Assembly: GCA_049644285.1 (NCBI GenBank)
Contig: JBARRP010000064.1
Coordinates: 42,381 to 106,380 of the forward strand
Source of the DNA: CAVRXT01 sp049644285
GTDB lineage: Bacteria; Acidobacteriota; Terriglobia; Acidiferrales; UBA7541
Direction of reading: 5' to 3'
DNA: 64,000 nucleotides
Below are positions 9,336 to 18,533 of this stretch, piece after piece. Position numbers and translations under genes: made by a program. How positions within the stretch are numbered: the stretch's first letter is position 1; every line of letters starts with the position of its first letter. The notes under the pieces were generated by a model. The model saw only the letters and a list, made by a program, of their open reading frames with translations, was not told the origin of the DNA and made no database searches.

Positions 9336-9743
9336 CTACTTCGTCCAGTTCTCCACGGACAGCCCAGCTATGCGCTTGAACTCGCGTTCGTTGTTGGTGG
9401 CAATCGTGACATCCAGAGCCCTCGCGTGGGCCCCGATCCAGAGGTCATTATTCCCAATGAGGCGGCCCTCTTTTTCGAACGTGGCGCGAATTTCCCCGTA
9501 CGCTTGCGCGGCCGTCGAATTGAGATCCTGAACCGGGATGTCCTGAACCAATTCCTCGAGCTGCGTTAAGGCCCTCGCTCGCTGGTTACTCTTGCTGGCC
9601 CCGTAATACAGTTCGCCGTACGTAATTACCGACATGACCAGTTGTCCCGGCTTCAGTCGCTCGAAACGAGCCTTCACGTCGGGTGGCTGGTGTTTGGCGA
9701 TGTATATGCAAATATTCGTATCCAACATATACCGCGGCTTCAT
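9336..9743 (-). CDS. vapC: VapC-type PIN-domain ribonuclease toxin
   Basis: 135 residues. The PIN acidic residues are visible in MLDTNICIYI near the N-terminus, SVITYGELYYGA in the middle and NNDLWIGAHARALD plus ATNNEREF towards the C-terminus. Such toxins cleave tRNA or rRNA when freed from their antitoxin. The start codon overlaps the VapB stop by four bases (ATGA), the standard antitoxin-first arrangement. The C-terminus ends NWTK. All features fit a functional toxin. Confidence 0.92.
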   Translation of the reverse strand: MKPRYMLDTNICIYIAKHQPPDVKARFERLKPGQLVMSVITYGELYYGASKSNQRARALTQLEELVQDIPVQDLNSTAAQAYGEIRATFEKEGRLIGNNDLWIGAHARALDVTIATNNEREFKRIAGLSVENWTK

Positions 9744-9970
9744 AGCGCATCCCGTTTCTGGGGCGCCTGATCCTGCCGACCGTCAGCCATAAAGTCCTCC
9801 GGCATGGCCCCAAGTGCGGCGAACGCCTGACTCAAGTCGCGCTTTGGCTCTCTCAGGACAATTTCATCTCCCCGGCGTAAGATCTCCACTTCATTGACGT
9901 CAAAACGAAATTGCTTCGGCAGCCGCACCGCCTGGCTGTTGCCAGACTTAAAGACTCGGGCTTTGCTCAT
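9740..9970 (-). CDS. vapB: VapB-type AbrB/SpoVT-domain antitoxin
   Basis: 76 residues from an ATG at 9970 (MSKARVFKSGNSQAVRLP), the classic start of an AbrB-like swapped-hairpin antitoxin. A longer upstream frame is not plausible because it reads through the operator. The DNA-binding part ends near VEILRRGDEIVL, and the C-terminal tail (SQAFAALGAMPEDFM) would wrap the toxin. It overlaps vapC by four bases and should repress its own promoter through the inverted repeat at 9991-10011. Confidence 0.92.
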   Translation of the reverse strand: MSKARVFKSGNSQAVRLPKQFRFDVNEVEILRRGDEIVLREPKRDLSQAFAALGAMPEDFMADGRQDQAPQKRDAL

Positions 9971-9990
9971 GAATGGCCCTCCGATCCTAA

Positions 9991-10011
9991 GTATATACGG
10001 TGCGTATATAC
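9991..10011. promoter_or_regulatory. Probable VapB operator: two GTATATAC palindromes
   Basis: Two perfect copies of the self-complementary octamer GTATATAC (9991-9998 and 10004-10011) are separated by GGTGC, so the whole is an inverted repeat with 13 bases between equivalent positions. It lies 21 bases upstream of the vapB ATG, where a VapBC complex would bind and repress. The TATA-rich units could also form the -10 element. The role is inferred from position and symmetry. Confidence 0.65.
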
Positions 10012-10132
10012 ATTGCAAGTCGCTCCGAGGGCGGCGATCGGATGGAGATACGGCAATGGCCCACGATCCGGCCCGCTTATCCAGCAACTGGCGCTTGCAA
10101 AGTGGATCTCGGCTCGGCTCAACCGTGGGTTT

Positions 10133-10522
10133 TCAGTCCGCGACATCTTCCGGTCTCACTCCCATTGCGATTACTACTGCCTTGGCAATTTGGCGAATCA
10201 CCGATCCACCAAGCTGTCGGAGACGTTGCCGTGGCGGTATCAAGATTTCTTTTCTGATTGTGGCGATGTTTTCGGCTTGCGCTTCACATGTTTCGTTCAG
10301 GCCCGTTTCGCCGGGGCTGAATCTAATGTGGGTGTCAAGTTCCTTCGGAGTTGTCGAGAGCGGTACGACTAGAACTGTATTTGCGCGTGGATGCAGGTTT
10401 CTTGCATCCGTGGATACAACTACAACCGGGCGAGGATTCTCGTCAGGAGGGTCAGAGGGAAACCTCACAAACCAAATCTCACCACGGCGCGGTTGCGCTA
10501 GAGACGGCCGGCCCGCGCCCAT
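10133..10522 (-). CDS. PemK/MazF-family endoribonuclease toxin
   Basis: 129 residues. The N-terminus has PRRGEIWFVRFP, followed by NPRPVVVVSTDARN and NTVLVVPLSTTP, the SH3-like barrel core of PemK/MazF mRNA interferases. NIATIRKEIL and IAKAVVIAMG close the fold. The ATG directly follows the stop of the upstream small gene (TAAATG), indicating translational coupling with its antitoxin. It is a second toxin-antitoxin unit on the same strand as vapBC, separated from it by the vapB promoter region. Confidence 0.88.
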   Translation of the reverse strand: MGAGRPSLAQPRRGEIWFVRFPSDPPDENPRPVVVVSTDARNLHPRANTVLVVPLSTTPKELDTHIRFSPGETGLNETCEAQAENIATIRKEILIPPRQRLRQLGGSVIRQIAKAVVIAMGVRPEDVAD

Positions 10523-10774
10523 TTAGTGCTCCCCAGGAGCAAGCTCGGACTCCATGTCTACCAGCGCAGATTCCCCAAGCTGAGCCCACGCAGTGTCTTC
10601 CCTTTGCTCCAGATCCGACAAAGAGTCATAGTAAGCTGCGATCCTTTTGTTGAACTGTTCCATTTCTCTTTTCCGCTTCAAGTCGGCGATGATCCTTTCG
10701 AAGAGTGCACTAATAGATGGAGACTTAACCTGGGCGCGAAGGGCCCTCAGAAACTTAACGGCATCCTGCGACAA
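10523..10774 (-). CDS. Antitoxin partner of the PemK/MazF toxin, start uncertain
   Basis: Eighty-odd residues ending LVDMESELAPGEH, directly abutting the toxin ATG. The first usable start in frame is a TTG at 10774 (LSQDAVKFLRAL), but coding similarity appears to continue upstream: the codons just before read RKKRITVSL, which looks like the DNA-binding beta strand of a ribbon-helix-helix antitoxin. No ATG or GTG is found in frame upstream. Either a rare start codon is used or the original start was lost. The body is helical and charged, as expected for an antitoxin. Confidence 0.6.
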   Translation of the reverse strand: MSQDAVKFLRALRAQVKSPSISALFERIIADLKRKREMEQFNKRIAAYYDSLSDLEQREDTAWAQLGESALVDMESELAPGEH

Positions 10775-10916
10775 GGAGACAGTTATCCGTTTCTTCCGCC
10801 TGCTCGGTTGCTGGGTATGACGCGTGGTATTACACCTCGTAAGACATCTTTCCCACAGAGAAGCATAACCAGGCTGTCAGCTTTTGTCAACTTCCTTAGC
10901 TTTTGTCCGGCGCCAT

Positions 10917-12173
10917 TCAGAACGGCCAGTGAAGCAAGGGCAAGAATCCGAGGAGGCCATATACGACCAGCAGGCCGAGACTCTCGCGTCCGGTTTCTCG
11001 GTCGCCAAAGCCATAGGCGTATCCGCCCTTGACCAGATTGTTGACGGCGGCGGCGATGACGATGCCAGCGGCGGCGAGCGCAATTGGCGTTGTAGCTCCC
11101 GCGCTTTGCGTCAGACCCATGATAAATGGCGTTATGTCCGTCAGGCCGCTCAGCCCGGCCAGCGCAAAAACACCGCCACGGCCCAGAAATTCCACCGCGT
11201 AATGGGTCAGCACGAGCATCACCACAAAGAATAAGCCGAATAGAAGGGCCGCCTGCAGTTCGAGAGGGTTCTTGGCCATCGCATCGGTCTTCACTGCTTC
11301 CCCACCAGGGTCGCGTCGCCGCGACCAAAACGCCCCCACTAGCACGCCCATGCCAGTGAGCAGTAAGAAGGACGGCAGCAAGAGCCTCATCAACTCACGG
11401 TTGAAGATTCCCAGGAGCACCAGCAGCCGGAGATACATCACACTCGAGGACACCAGAACGCTGCCGGAGAAAAGATGGGGACGCGATTGCTGCTTTGCTT
11501 CTTTCGCCAAAACGACCGTGGTTGCTGTTGAGGAATAAAGCCCTCCCAAAATCGCGGCTAGGAGGATGCCGCCTTCCGCTTTCGTGCGCGCTTGCAGGAT
11601 GTAACTCGCGTAGGAAACGCCGCTCACCGCGACCACCACGAGCCAGGTCTTGAAAGGATTGAATTGAAAAGGACCAAAGTTCTGGTTCGGCAGCACGGGA
11701 AGAATGACGAGGGTGAGGAGCAGGAACTTCGTAAATGTGAAAATCTCGTCGGTTGGTATGCGTTTCGAAATGCTCTCGAGCGCCTCCTTCAATTCGAGAA
11801 GAAGCAAGCCGATAACGGTCAACGTGGTGGCAATCCAATATTGATCGCGCGCGACCAGCGCCCCGATGACGTAGGTGGTGAGCCCCGAGACCTCGGTCGT
11901 CACCCCAGCCACGCCGGTTGATTGCAGCTTGTGCTGATACGACAGCCAGAGGAAAGCGCCAATGACCGCGAATCCAATCCCCATCGGAATCAGATTCGGC
12001 CCGGAAAGAAACGTCATCGCGTAGCCAATCAGGCCAATGAGCGGAAATGTTCGCACCCCTCCAAAGATGTAGCGATCCTGATCGGCCCTGCGCTCTTCTC
12101 TCTGAAGTCCCAGCAGGAAAGAAAGAAAAAGAGTCAGGATGATGCGGAATCCGTCCGGCGGCACCAGTTTCAT
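10917..12173 (-). CDS. MgtC/SapB and DUF4010 domain inner-membrane protein
   Basis: About 418 residues with the start placed at an ATG at 12173 (MKLVPPDGFRIILTLFLSFLLGLQREER), which opens the MgtC/SapB-like domain. Further upstream in frame the sequence looks non-coding. The first four helices with RTFPLIGLIGYA match MgtC/SapB. From about residue 170 a larger set of helices with GGLYSSTATTVVLAKEA matches DUF4010. Members are multi-pass membrane proteins of uncertain function, sometimes linked to magnesium or metal homeostasis. It follows the oxidase operon on the same strand, but a gap of about 185 bases suggests a separate unit. Confidence 0.8.
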   Translation of the reverse strand: MKLVPPDGFRIILTLFLSFLLGLQREERRADQDRYIFGGVRTFPLIGLIGYAMTFLSGPNLIPMGIGFAVIGAFLWLSYQHKLQSTGVAGVTTEVSGLTTYVIGALVARDQYWIATTLTVIGLLLLELKEALESISKRIPTDEIFTFTKFLLLTLVILPVLPNQNFGPFQFNPFKTWLVVVAVSGVSYASYILQARTKAEGGILLAAILGGLYSSTATTVVLAKEAKQQSRPHLFSGSVLVSSSVMYLRLLVLLGIFNRELMRLLLPSFLLLTGMGVLVGAFWSRRRDPGGEAVKTDAMAKNPLELQAALLFGLFFVVMLVLTHYAVEFLGRGGVFALAGLSGLTDITPFIMGLTQSAGATTPIALAAAGIVIAAAVNNLVKGGYAYGFGDRETGRESLGLLVVYGLLGFLPLLHWPF

Positions 12174-12358
12174 CAAGTCTTTCAGCAAGGCGAAGGTTCC
12201 CCTCTCGCTCGTTCGGAAGACACCCCAAAGGCAGGCCTGGCAGCCTGTTACGCCCAGCGCCGAGCGTATCGAACAACCCGCCGGAACACAACTCGAGCTC
12301 AAGTCAAGGCGACCAGGCCGGGCTGGGAATGACAGGCTGATGTAGCGACGATTTACGA

Positions 12359-12690
12359 TCACGGATTCTGAGACGAGCTGATTGCCGGTCCCCAGCCGGA
12401 GGGAATCGGGCTCCAGTTACGCGTGAGCTCGTCCGACAAGGTGAGGGCGATCAGGATGGCCAGCCAGAAAAACCCCGCGACGATCACGGTCCGGGTCAAC
12501 CCGCTGCTGTAGCGCACGCCCATGAAGAACAGCACCACGAGAAGCATCTTCGCCACCGCGATCGCGAGCGCAGCCACAGTATTCAGAGGACCCAGGTTCA
12601 CGAATGCTACCCAGGTGGTTAGCCCCGTCAACACAAGGAGCGCCAGGAACACGGCCACATAGACCTTCGCCGGAGTCACGTGTTCAGTCA

Positions 12691-12694
<4 letters not shown>
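12359..12694 (-). CDS. coxD: Cytochrome c oxidase subunit IV-like small membrane subunit
   Basis: 111 residues from an ATG at 12694 that overlaps the coxC stop (ATGA). Three hydrophobic helices are visible: VYVAVFLALLVLTGLTTWV, VAALAIAVAKMLLVVLFFMG and VIVAGFFWLAILIALTL. This is the prokaryotic subunit IV/CyoD-like pattern. It is the last gene of the respiratory operon. Subunit IV stabilises the oxidase and has no cofactor. Sequence alone cannot separate coxD from related small subunits, but position after coxC supports the call. Confidence 0.85.
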
Positions 12695-13384
<690 letters not shown>

Positions 13385-13392
<8 letters not shown>

Positions 13393-15016
13393 GCGAGCCC
13401 TCCGGTATCGGGGCGTAGGCGTAGGCTTCTTCGGTCACGATGGGCGTTTCCTCAAAGTTCTCGGTCGGCGGCGGCGAAGGCGTCTGCCATTCGAGCCCTT
13501 TCGCTTTCCACGGATTCGGCCCGGCAACCGGACCGTAGCGCATCGACCAGATGAAGTAGACCAGCGGAATCAAATACCCCACGCCCAGGATCGACGCGCC
13601 AGCCGAGGACAAGACGTTCAGCACCTGGAATTCGGGAGGATAGACCGCGTAGCGCCGCGGCATCCCCAAATAACCCAGCATGAACTGCGGAAAAAAAGTC
13701 AGATTGAACCCGACGAAAATGACCAGCGCCGCAAAGCGCGCCCAACCGTCCGGATAAAGCCTCCCGGTAATCTTCGGCCACCAGAAGTGAAGACCGCCCA
13801 TATAGGCCATCACCGCGCCGCCGACCATGATGTAGTGGAAGTGGGCCACAATGAAATACGTCCCATTCAGATGGACGTCGATCGCGAGCGAGGCAAGGAA
13901 AAGGCCTGTCAGCCCGCCCATCGTAAACAGGCCGATGAAGCCCAACGCATAGAGCATCGGGGCCTGATAAGAAATCGAACCCTTGTAGAGCGTCGCCGTC
14001 CAGTTGAAGACCTTGATCGCCGACGGAATGGCCACTATGAAGCTCAGGACCGAGAAGATGAGTCCCGCATAGATCGACTGGCCGGTGACGAACATGTGGT
14101 GGCCCCACACCAAAAAGCTGATCACCGCGATGGCGAAGCTGGAAAAGGCGACGAACGAGTAGCCGTAGATGCGCTTCCGGGAGAATGCCGTGATCAGCTC
14201 GCTTACCACTCCCATGCCCGGAAGCACCATGATGTAGACCGCCGGATGCGAGTAGAACCAGAAGAGGTGCTGGAAAAGGAGCGGGTCGCCCCCGACGGCA
14301 GGATCGAAAACGCCGACGTGCAACAGGCGCTCGAGCGCCACAAGAAACAGCGTGATTGCAACGACGGGCGTGCCGAGGACGAAGATGATGCTCGTAGCAT
14401 ACATCGTCCAGATGAAAAGCGGCAGCCGGAACCAAGTCATCCCGGGCGCCCGCATCTTGTGAATCGTGACGATGAAATTCAATCCGGTCAGGATGGAGGA
14501 AAACCCGGTGATGAACACGCCCACTGCGGCAGCCATCACCTGCGTGTGCGCGAAGGAGGTGCTGTAGGGCGTGTAAAACGTCCAGCCCGTGTCCACGCCG
14601 CCTGCGATAATCGCGTATAACGTGAAAATCGCACCCGTCACGTAGATATACCAGCTCAGAAGATTGATGCGCGGGAACGCCAAATCCTTCGCGCCGATCA
14701 TCATCGGCACCAGAAAATTGCCGAGCGTCACGGGAATCGACGGGACGAGAAAGAAAAAGACCATGACGATGCCATGAATCGAGAAGAGCTTGTTATACGT
14801 TTCCGGCTGGACCAGCGCTCCCTGCGGCTCGATCAAGTGCAGCCGCATCAGAACCGCCGCGGCGCCGCCCACAAAGAACATGAAGGTGATTGAGCCGAGA
14901 TAGAGCAGCGCGATGCGCTTGTGATCGGTCGTGAACAGCCACGACTTGATTCCATAGTTCACATTCAAATAGTGAACGCGAGACTCGACGGGAAGTTCAG
15001 CGACGGCCGTGCTCAT
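13385..15016 (-). CDS. coxA: Cytochrome c oxidase subunit I, A2-type heme-copper oxidase
   Basis: 543 residues with twelve predicted helices. The binuclear-centre sequence reads YSHPAVYIMVLPGMG, with the CuB histidine and cross-linked tyrosine but no glutamate in helix VI. The YSHP form marks A2-type oxidases such as the caa3 enzyme of Rhodothermus marinus. WGHHMFVTG supplies two further CuB histidines, and FIVAHFHYIMVGG contains the heme ligands. It overlaps coxB by four bases. It is the catalytic proton-pumping subunit that reduces oxygen, fed by the cytochrome c domain of CoxB and probably by the upstream alternative complex III. Confidence 0.95.
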
Positions 15017-16008
15017 TTCCCTTGTGACTTCCTTTCTTGAGATGCTCCAAGCGACTTGATATAGGCGATCAATTGCAGCAATTGCTCTTCGTTGATCTGC
15101 CCTTGGAAAGCGGGCATCACCGGCGCATAGCCCGGGAGCAGCATCGAATTCGGATTGACGATGGCGGCGCGAATGTAGGCTTCATCGGCGATCAGCGTCC
15201 GCCCGTCCCTCAGCTTGACTGGATTCCCATAGAGGCCCACCAGCGTCGGACATCGCCCGGAATTGTTCGCCACGTGGCAGGTAACGCACCCGAGCTGGGT
15301 GAAAAGTCTTTCACCGCTCTGCGCCATGGATTCACCGGTCGCTCCTCCACTGAGCCACTGGGCGTAATCGGTCGGCGTCATCACATACACCGTGCCGATC
15401 ATGTCGGCGTGCTCGGCGCCGCAGTATTGCGCGCAGAAAAGATGGTACGCTCCGGTCTCCGTCGCCTCGAACCAGATGGAAGAATAGCGCCCCGGCAGAA
15501 CGTCCTTTTTGATCCGGAATGCCGGGATATAGAAATCGTGAATCACGTCCTCCGAGGTCATCGTGAGTTTCACGGGAACACCCACTGGGACGTGCAACTC
15601 GTTGATCTCCCGCGGGCCCTCGGGATGCTGGATGTGCCACATCCATTGCTTCCCGATCACGAACATTTCGATCGCTGCATTGGGCGGCCGAGAGTTCTCG
15701 AAATACAGGCTCGAAGCCCAAAAAAACAGGACGGCACAAATCCCACTGGGAATCAGCGTCCAGGTAAGCTCCAGCGGCGTGGACGTGCTCACATGCGGAG
15801 GCTGCTCGTCTTCCGAGCGACGGCGATATTTGATCATGAAATAGAAGATCAGCGCGAAGATGAGGGCGGTGAAGAACAATGTGATGGCGGTCAGGAAGAA
15901 GTAGAGATTGTCCACACCGCGGCTGATCGTCGAAGCAGTCGGCGGATGAAGCGGGAAGAACATCGACGCCAGCGCGGAAGCGAACCGAATCTTGCAATCG
16001 ATTCTCAT
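15013..16008 (-). CDS. coxB: Cytochrome c oxidase subunit II with fused cytochrome c (caa3 type)
   Basis: 331 residues. Two N-terminal helices (FFLTAITLFFTALIFALIFYF and a second near residue 90) anchor a cupredoxin domain with the CuA site HLFCAQYCGAEHADM. After about residue 225 a cytochrome c domain carries CVTCH and a distal methionine in the MLLPGYAPVMPAFQG stretch. This fusion defines a caa3-type enzyme. It overlaps SCO upstream and coxA downstream by four bases each. The fused heme lets the oxidase accept electrons directly from the alternative complex III or a small carrier. Confidence 0.94.
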   Translation of the reverse strand: MRIDCKIRFASALASMFFPLHPPTASTISRGVDNLYFFLTAITLFFTALIFALIFYFMIKYRRRSEDEQPPHVSTSTPLELTWTLIPSGICAVLFFWASSLYFENSRPPNAAIEMFVIGKQWMWHIQHPEGPREINELHVPVGVPVKLTMTSEDVIHDFYIPAFRIKKDVLPGRYSSIWFEATETGAYHLFCAQYCGAEHADMIGTVYVMTPTDYAQWLSGGATGESMAQSGERLFTQLGCVTCHVANNSGRCPTLVGLYGNPVKLRDGRTLIADEAYIRAAIVNPNSMLLPGYAPVMPAFQGQINEEQLLQLIAYIKSLGASQERKSQGK

Positions 16009-16895
16009 GCGCGCTTCCCCGGCAACGGATAATGCGTGTAGCGCGTCAGGAAAAAAATCAAAAGTCCGATAGCGAAGACCGTGAAAGCGGCGGCTGCGCG
16101 CAGAACATTCGCAATGACCACACCGTACTTTCCGGTGGCCGGATCGTAGTGATAGCAGTACAGCAGGATCTGATCGACCGGCGAGCCAATCTTGTGCGCC
16201 GAAGCTTCCACCAGTCCGAGCCGCAGCTCCCGAGCCGGAAAATCGATACCGTAAAAATAACGCGAAACTCTCCCTTCGGGAGTCAAAACCATGATCGCGC
16301 TGGCGTGCGCGTATTGCCCCGATTGCGCATCAAAGGCATATCGAAATCCCACTGCATCCGCCAGTTCATGGATCTGGACATCCTTGCCGGTCAGAAAATG
16401 CCACCCTGGAACAGCGCCGGGCCTGCCATACAGGCCGGCATACATGATCTGTTTCGCTCCCGCTTCGGCGGTATTGTCACGAGGATCGATGCTCACGGTG
16501 ATGACTTCGAACTGCTTGCCCACATCCATCGGCAGATCCTTCAAGCCCTGCAGGAGCCCGTTCAAAACCTGCGTGCAAAGCATCGGGCACTGGTAATAAA
16601 CCAGCGAAAGAATCACCGGCTTCCCTTCGAAGTACTTTCCAAGCTGGACGGGCCGCCCCTTCTCGTCACGAAATTCCAGGTTGAGTGGAACTTGATTGTT
16701 CAGCTTCTGATCGATACCAACGTCTTTCAAAAGCTCGGGCCGGACGCCAACCGCCTGCATTTGACCCTGAGCAACCCCAGCCAGCGCCGAGAGAACACCC
16801 AAAAGAAGAGCGACCGTTGCGAAAAGGCGCTTCGAGCGATGATCGGTGCGAGCCGACATACGCGATCCCCTCTGGCAACCGAAACCGATCGTCAT
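16005..16895 (-). CDS. SCO1/SenC-family copper chaperone for CuA assembly
   Basis: 296 residues with an N-terminal signal or anchor (LFATVALLLGVLSALAGVAQG), a thioredoxin-fold domain with the copper-binding pair in CPMLC, a conserved distal His in SGQYAHASAIMVL, and an additional C-terminal membrane helix (FTVFAIGLLIFFLTRY). SCO proteins deliver copper to, or reduce, the CuA site of subunit II, consistent with placement immediately before coxB. The first ATG overlaps the upstream stop (ATGA). The C-terminal helix is an elaboration seen in operon-encoded SCO proteins of this type. Confidence 0.9.
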   Translation of the reverse strand: MTIGFGCQRGSRMSARTDHRSKRLFATVALLLGVLSALAGVAQGQMQAVGVRPELLKDVGIDQKLNNQVPLNLEFRDEKGRPVQLGKYFEGKPVILSLVYYQCPMLCTQVLNGLLQGLKDLPMDVGKQFEVITVSIDPRDNTAEAGAKQIMYAGLYGRPGAVPGWHFLTGKDVQIHELADAVGFRYAFDAQSGQYAHASAIMVLTPEGRVSRYFYGIDFPARELRLGLVEASAHKIGSPVDQILLYCYHYDPATGKYGVVIANVLRAAAAFTVFAIGLLIFFLTRYTHYPLPGKRA

Positions 16896-17368
16896 TTGTT
16901 CCCACCCGGGCCCGGAGCATTCACGGCAGGTTGCGTGGCGGCGGGCGCCTCAACGGCAGGCACGGCCGCTGTATCCGCCGGCGGCTTAGTTTGTCGAGCG
17001 GGCAGGCCGCGCTCGAGCAACAGGGACATGGCACGATCGATCGGAATCCGCACAACGCCGCTTTGCTTGTCTACCCAGCCGTAACTCTTCAGAATGTCCT
17101 CCTCCCGCTCCCGGTAATTCTTCAGATCCACTCGCGGGTCCACCTGCAAGCGCGGCATCGGCGGCAGTGTCCGGGCGTTCTCAAAGGGTGTTGGGGGCGG
17201 GCCCAACTGCTGGGATTTCGCGAAATGGAAAAACGTCATTCTCATTCCGATAAGCGTAAGCGCGATAACTCCGAAGAGCACGAGTCCAAAGTAGGCGAGC
17301 GCGCGAACGTTCGCGTCGTGCTCCTCGTGGCCCGCGCGGTTCCCGCTTTGCGGTGTCTTAGTCTCCAT
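16892..17368 (-). CDS. Small single-pass membrane protein of the ACIII-oxidase operon, function unknown
   Basis: 158 residues, overlapping actF by 11 bases and SCO by 4. One membrane helix (ALAYFGLVLFGVIALTLIGM) follows a charged, His-containing N-terminus. The exported part contains a Pro-rich linker, then PRLQVDPRVDLKNYREREE and SYGWVDKQSGVVRIPIDRAM, and ends in an Ala/Pro-rich tail. The VDPRxDL...REREE...YGWVD...VRIPIDRAM pattern resembles small proteins found between ACIII and oxidase genes in other bacteria, so it is probably a structural or assembly factor. No cofactor motif is present and the role is not established. Confidence 0.75.
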   Translation of the reverse strand: METKTPQSGNRAGHEEHDANVRALAYFGLVLFGVIALTLIGMRMTFFHFAKSQQLGPPPTPFENARTLPPMPRLQVDPRVDLKNYREREEDILKSYGWVDKQSGVVRIPIDRAMSLLLERGLPARQTKPPADTAAVPAVEAPAATQPAVNAPGPGGNK

Positions 17369-18533
17369 GCTCGACCGCCTCTTCCATGTCCGCAGCGTGC
17401 AGCGGCACCAGCGGCCGCTTCTTCAACTGCCAGAGAAACGCTGCGACCCACAACCCGCCGATTCCGAGCGGCGCCGTCAAGTCCATCGGGTGGATTCGCG
17501 GCCCGCCCGGCTCAAACGCGGGAACCACCAGCCAATAGAGATCGACAAAGCTGATTACGATCAGCGCTCCGGCAAGCGTGGCGAGCACTCCCTTGCGCCG
17601 CTTGACATCTCGTGAAAGCAACAGCAAGAACGGAATCGTGAAATGGAGAATGACCAGAACGATCGCAATCGCGCCCCAGCCTCCCGACGCTCGGCTCACG
17701 TACCAGGGAATCTCGTCCTTCAGATTCGTCGCCCAAATGATCAGGAACTGTGAGAAGGAGAGATAAGCCCATAGCATCACGAAAGCGAAGAGAAGATTCC
17801 CGAGGTCATTCCATTGGGCGGGGGAGGCCGCCGACGCTACGGGTTCGCTTTCCGCCAGCAGCCGCGCCACCAAGATCATGAAAGCCATCGCGGTCAGCGC
17901 CTCGATGACCATGAAGAGCATTCCGTAGATAGTCGAGAACCAGTGCGGCTCGAGCGACATCACCCAATCCACTGAGGCAAATGTCACCGTCAGTCCGTAC
18001 AGGATCAGCCCGGGGGCGCTCAACCCTTCGAACCGCGCCGCCAACTGTGGATTTCCAGTATCGTCCTGCTCCTGCGACCACTTGCTCAAGAGATACGCGA
18101 GCGATACCCAAATGGCGAAATAGATTGCGGCGCGGATCGTGAAGAACGACGGGTTCAGATACGGTCGCTTGTACTGGAGGATCGGATCGGCAGCCACCGC
18201 CTCCGGCTGCGCCCACAGAAAAAGACGAGAAAGTCCCAGCCAGATTGGGACAAACAGCACGGCCATCAGCAGGAACGTGCGCGAGCCCGCTTCCGCCACC
18301 CGCCGAATCGGCACGCCCCATCTTCCTCCGGTCAGGTGATGCAACATCAAGATCGCCATGCAGCCGAGCGGAACCCCGATCCAGAACAGATAAGCAAACA
18401 AATAGGAGCGGAAGAATTGCGTCGGATTGCGAGCCGATCCAAGGAAAGTCGTGGACAATCCCAGGATGCCGACAATCAGCGCAGCCCGCAGGGCGCGGTC
18501 AAACTGCGGCCGAAGTGCCTCGTTCTGATTCAT
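17358..18533 (-). CDS. actF: Alternative complex III membrane subunit ActF
   Basis: 391 residues with about ten hydrophobic helices (for example AALIVGILGLSTTFLGSA, LFAFVMLWAYLSFSQFLIIW, VLATLAGALIVISFVDLYWL). No cofactor ligands are apparent, as expected for ActF, a smaller paralogue-like partner of ActC. It overlaps actE and the small membrane protein at its two ends. In alternative complex III it forms part of the membrane domain next to the quinol-oxidising ActC. Confidence 0.87.
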   Translation of the reverse strand: MNQNEALRPQFDRALRAALIVGILGLSTTFLGSARNPTQFFRSYLFAYLFWIGVPLGCMAILMLHHLTGGRWGVPIRRVAEAGSRTFLLMAVLFVPIWLGLSRLFLWAQPEAVAADPILQYKRPYLNPSFFTIRAAIYFAIWVSLAYLLSKWSQEQDDTGNPQLAARFEGLSAPGLILYGLTVTFASVDWVMSLEPHWFSTIYGMLFMVIEALTAMAFMILVARLLAESEPVASAASPAQWNDLGNLLFAFVMLWAYLSFSQFLIIWATNLKDEIPWYVSRASGGWGAIAIVLVILHFTIPFLLLLSRDVKRRKGVLATLAGALIVISFVDLYWLVVPAFEPGGPRIHPMDLTAPLGIGGLWVAAFLWQLKKRPLVPLHAADMEEAVEHGD

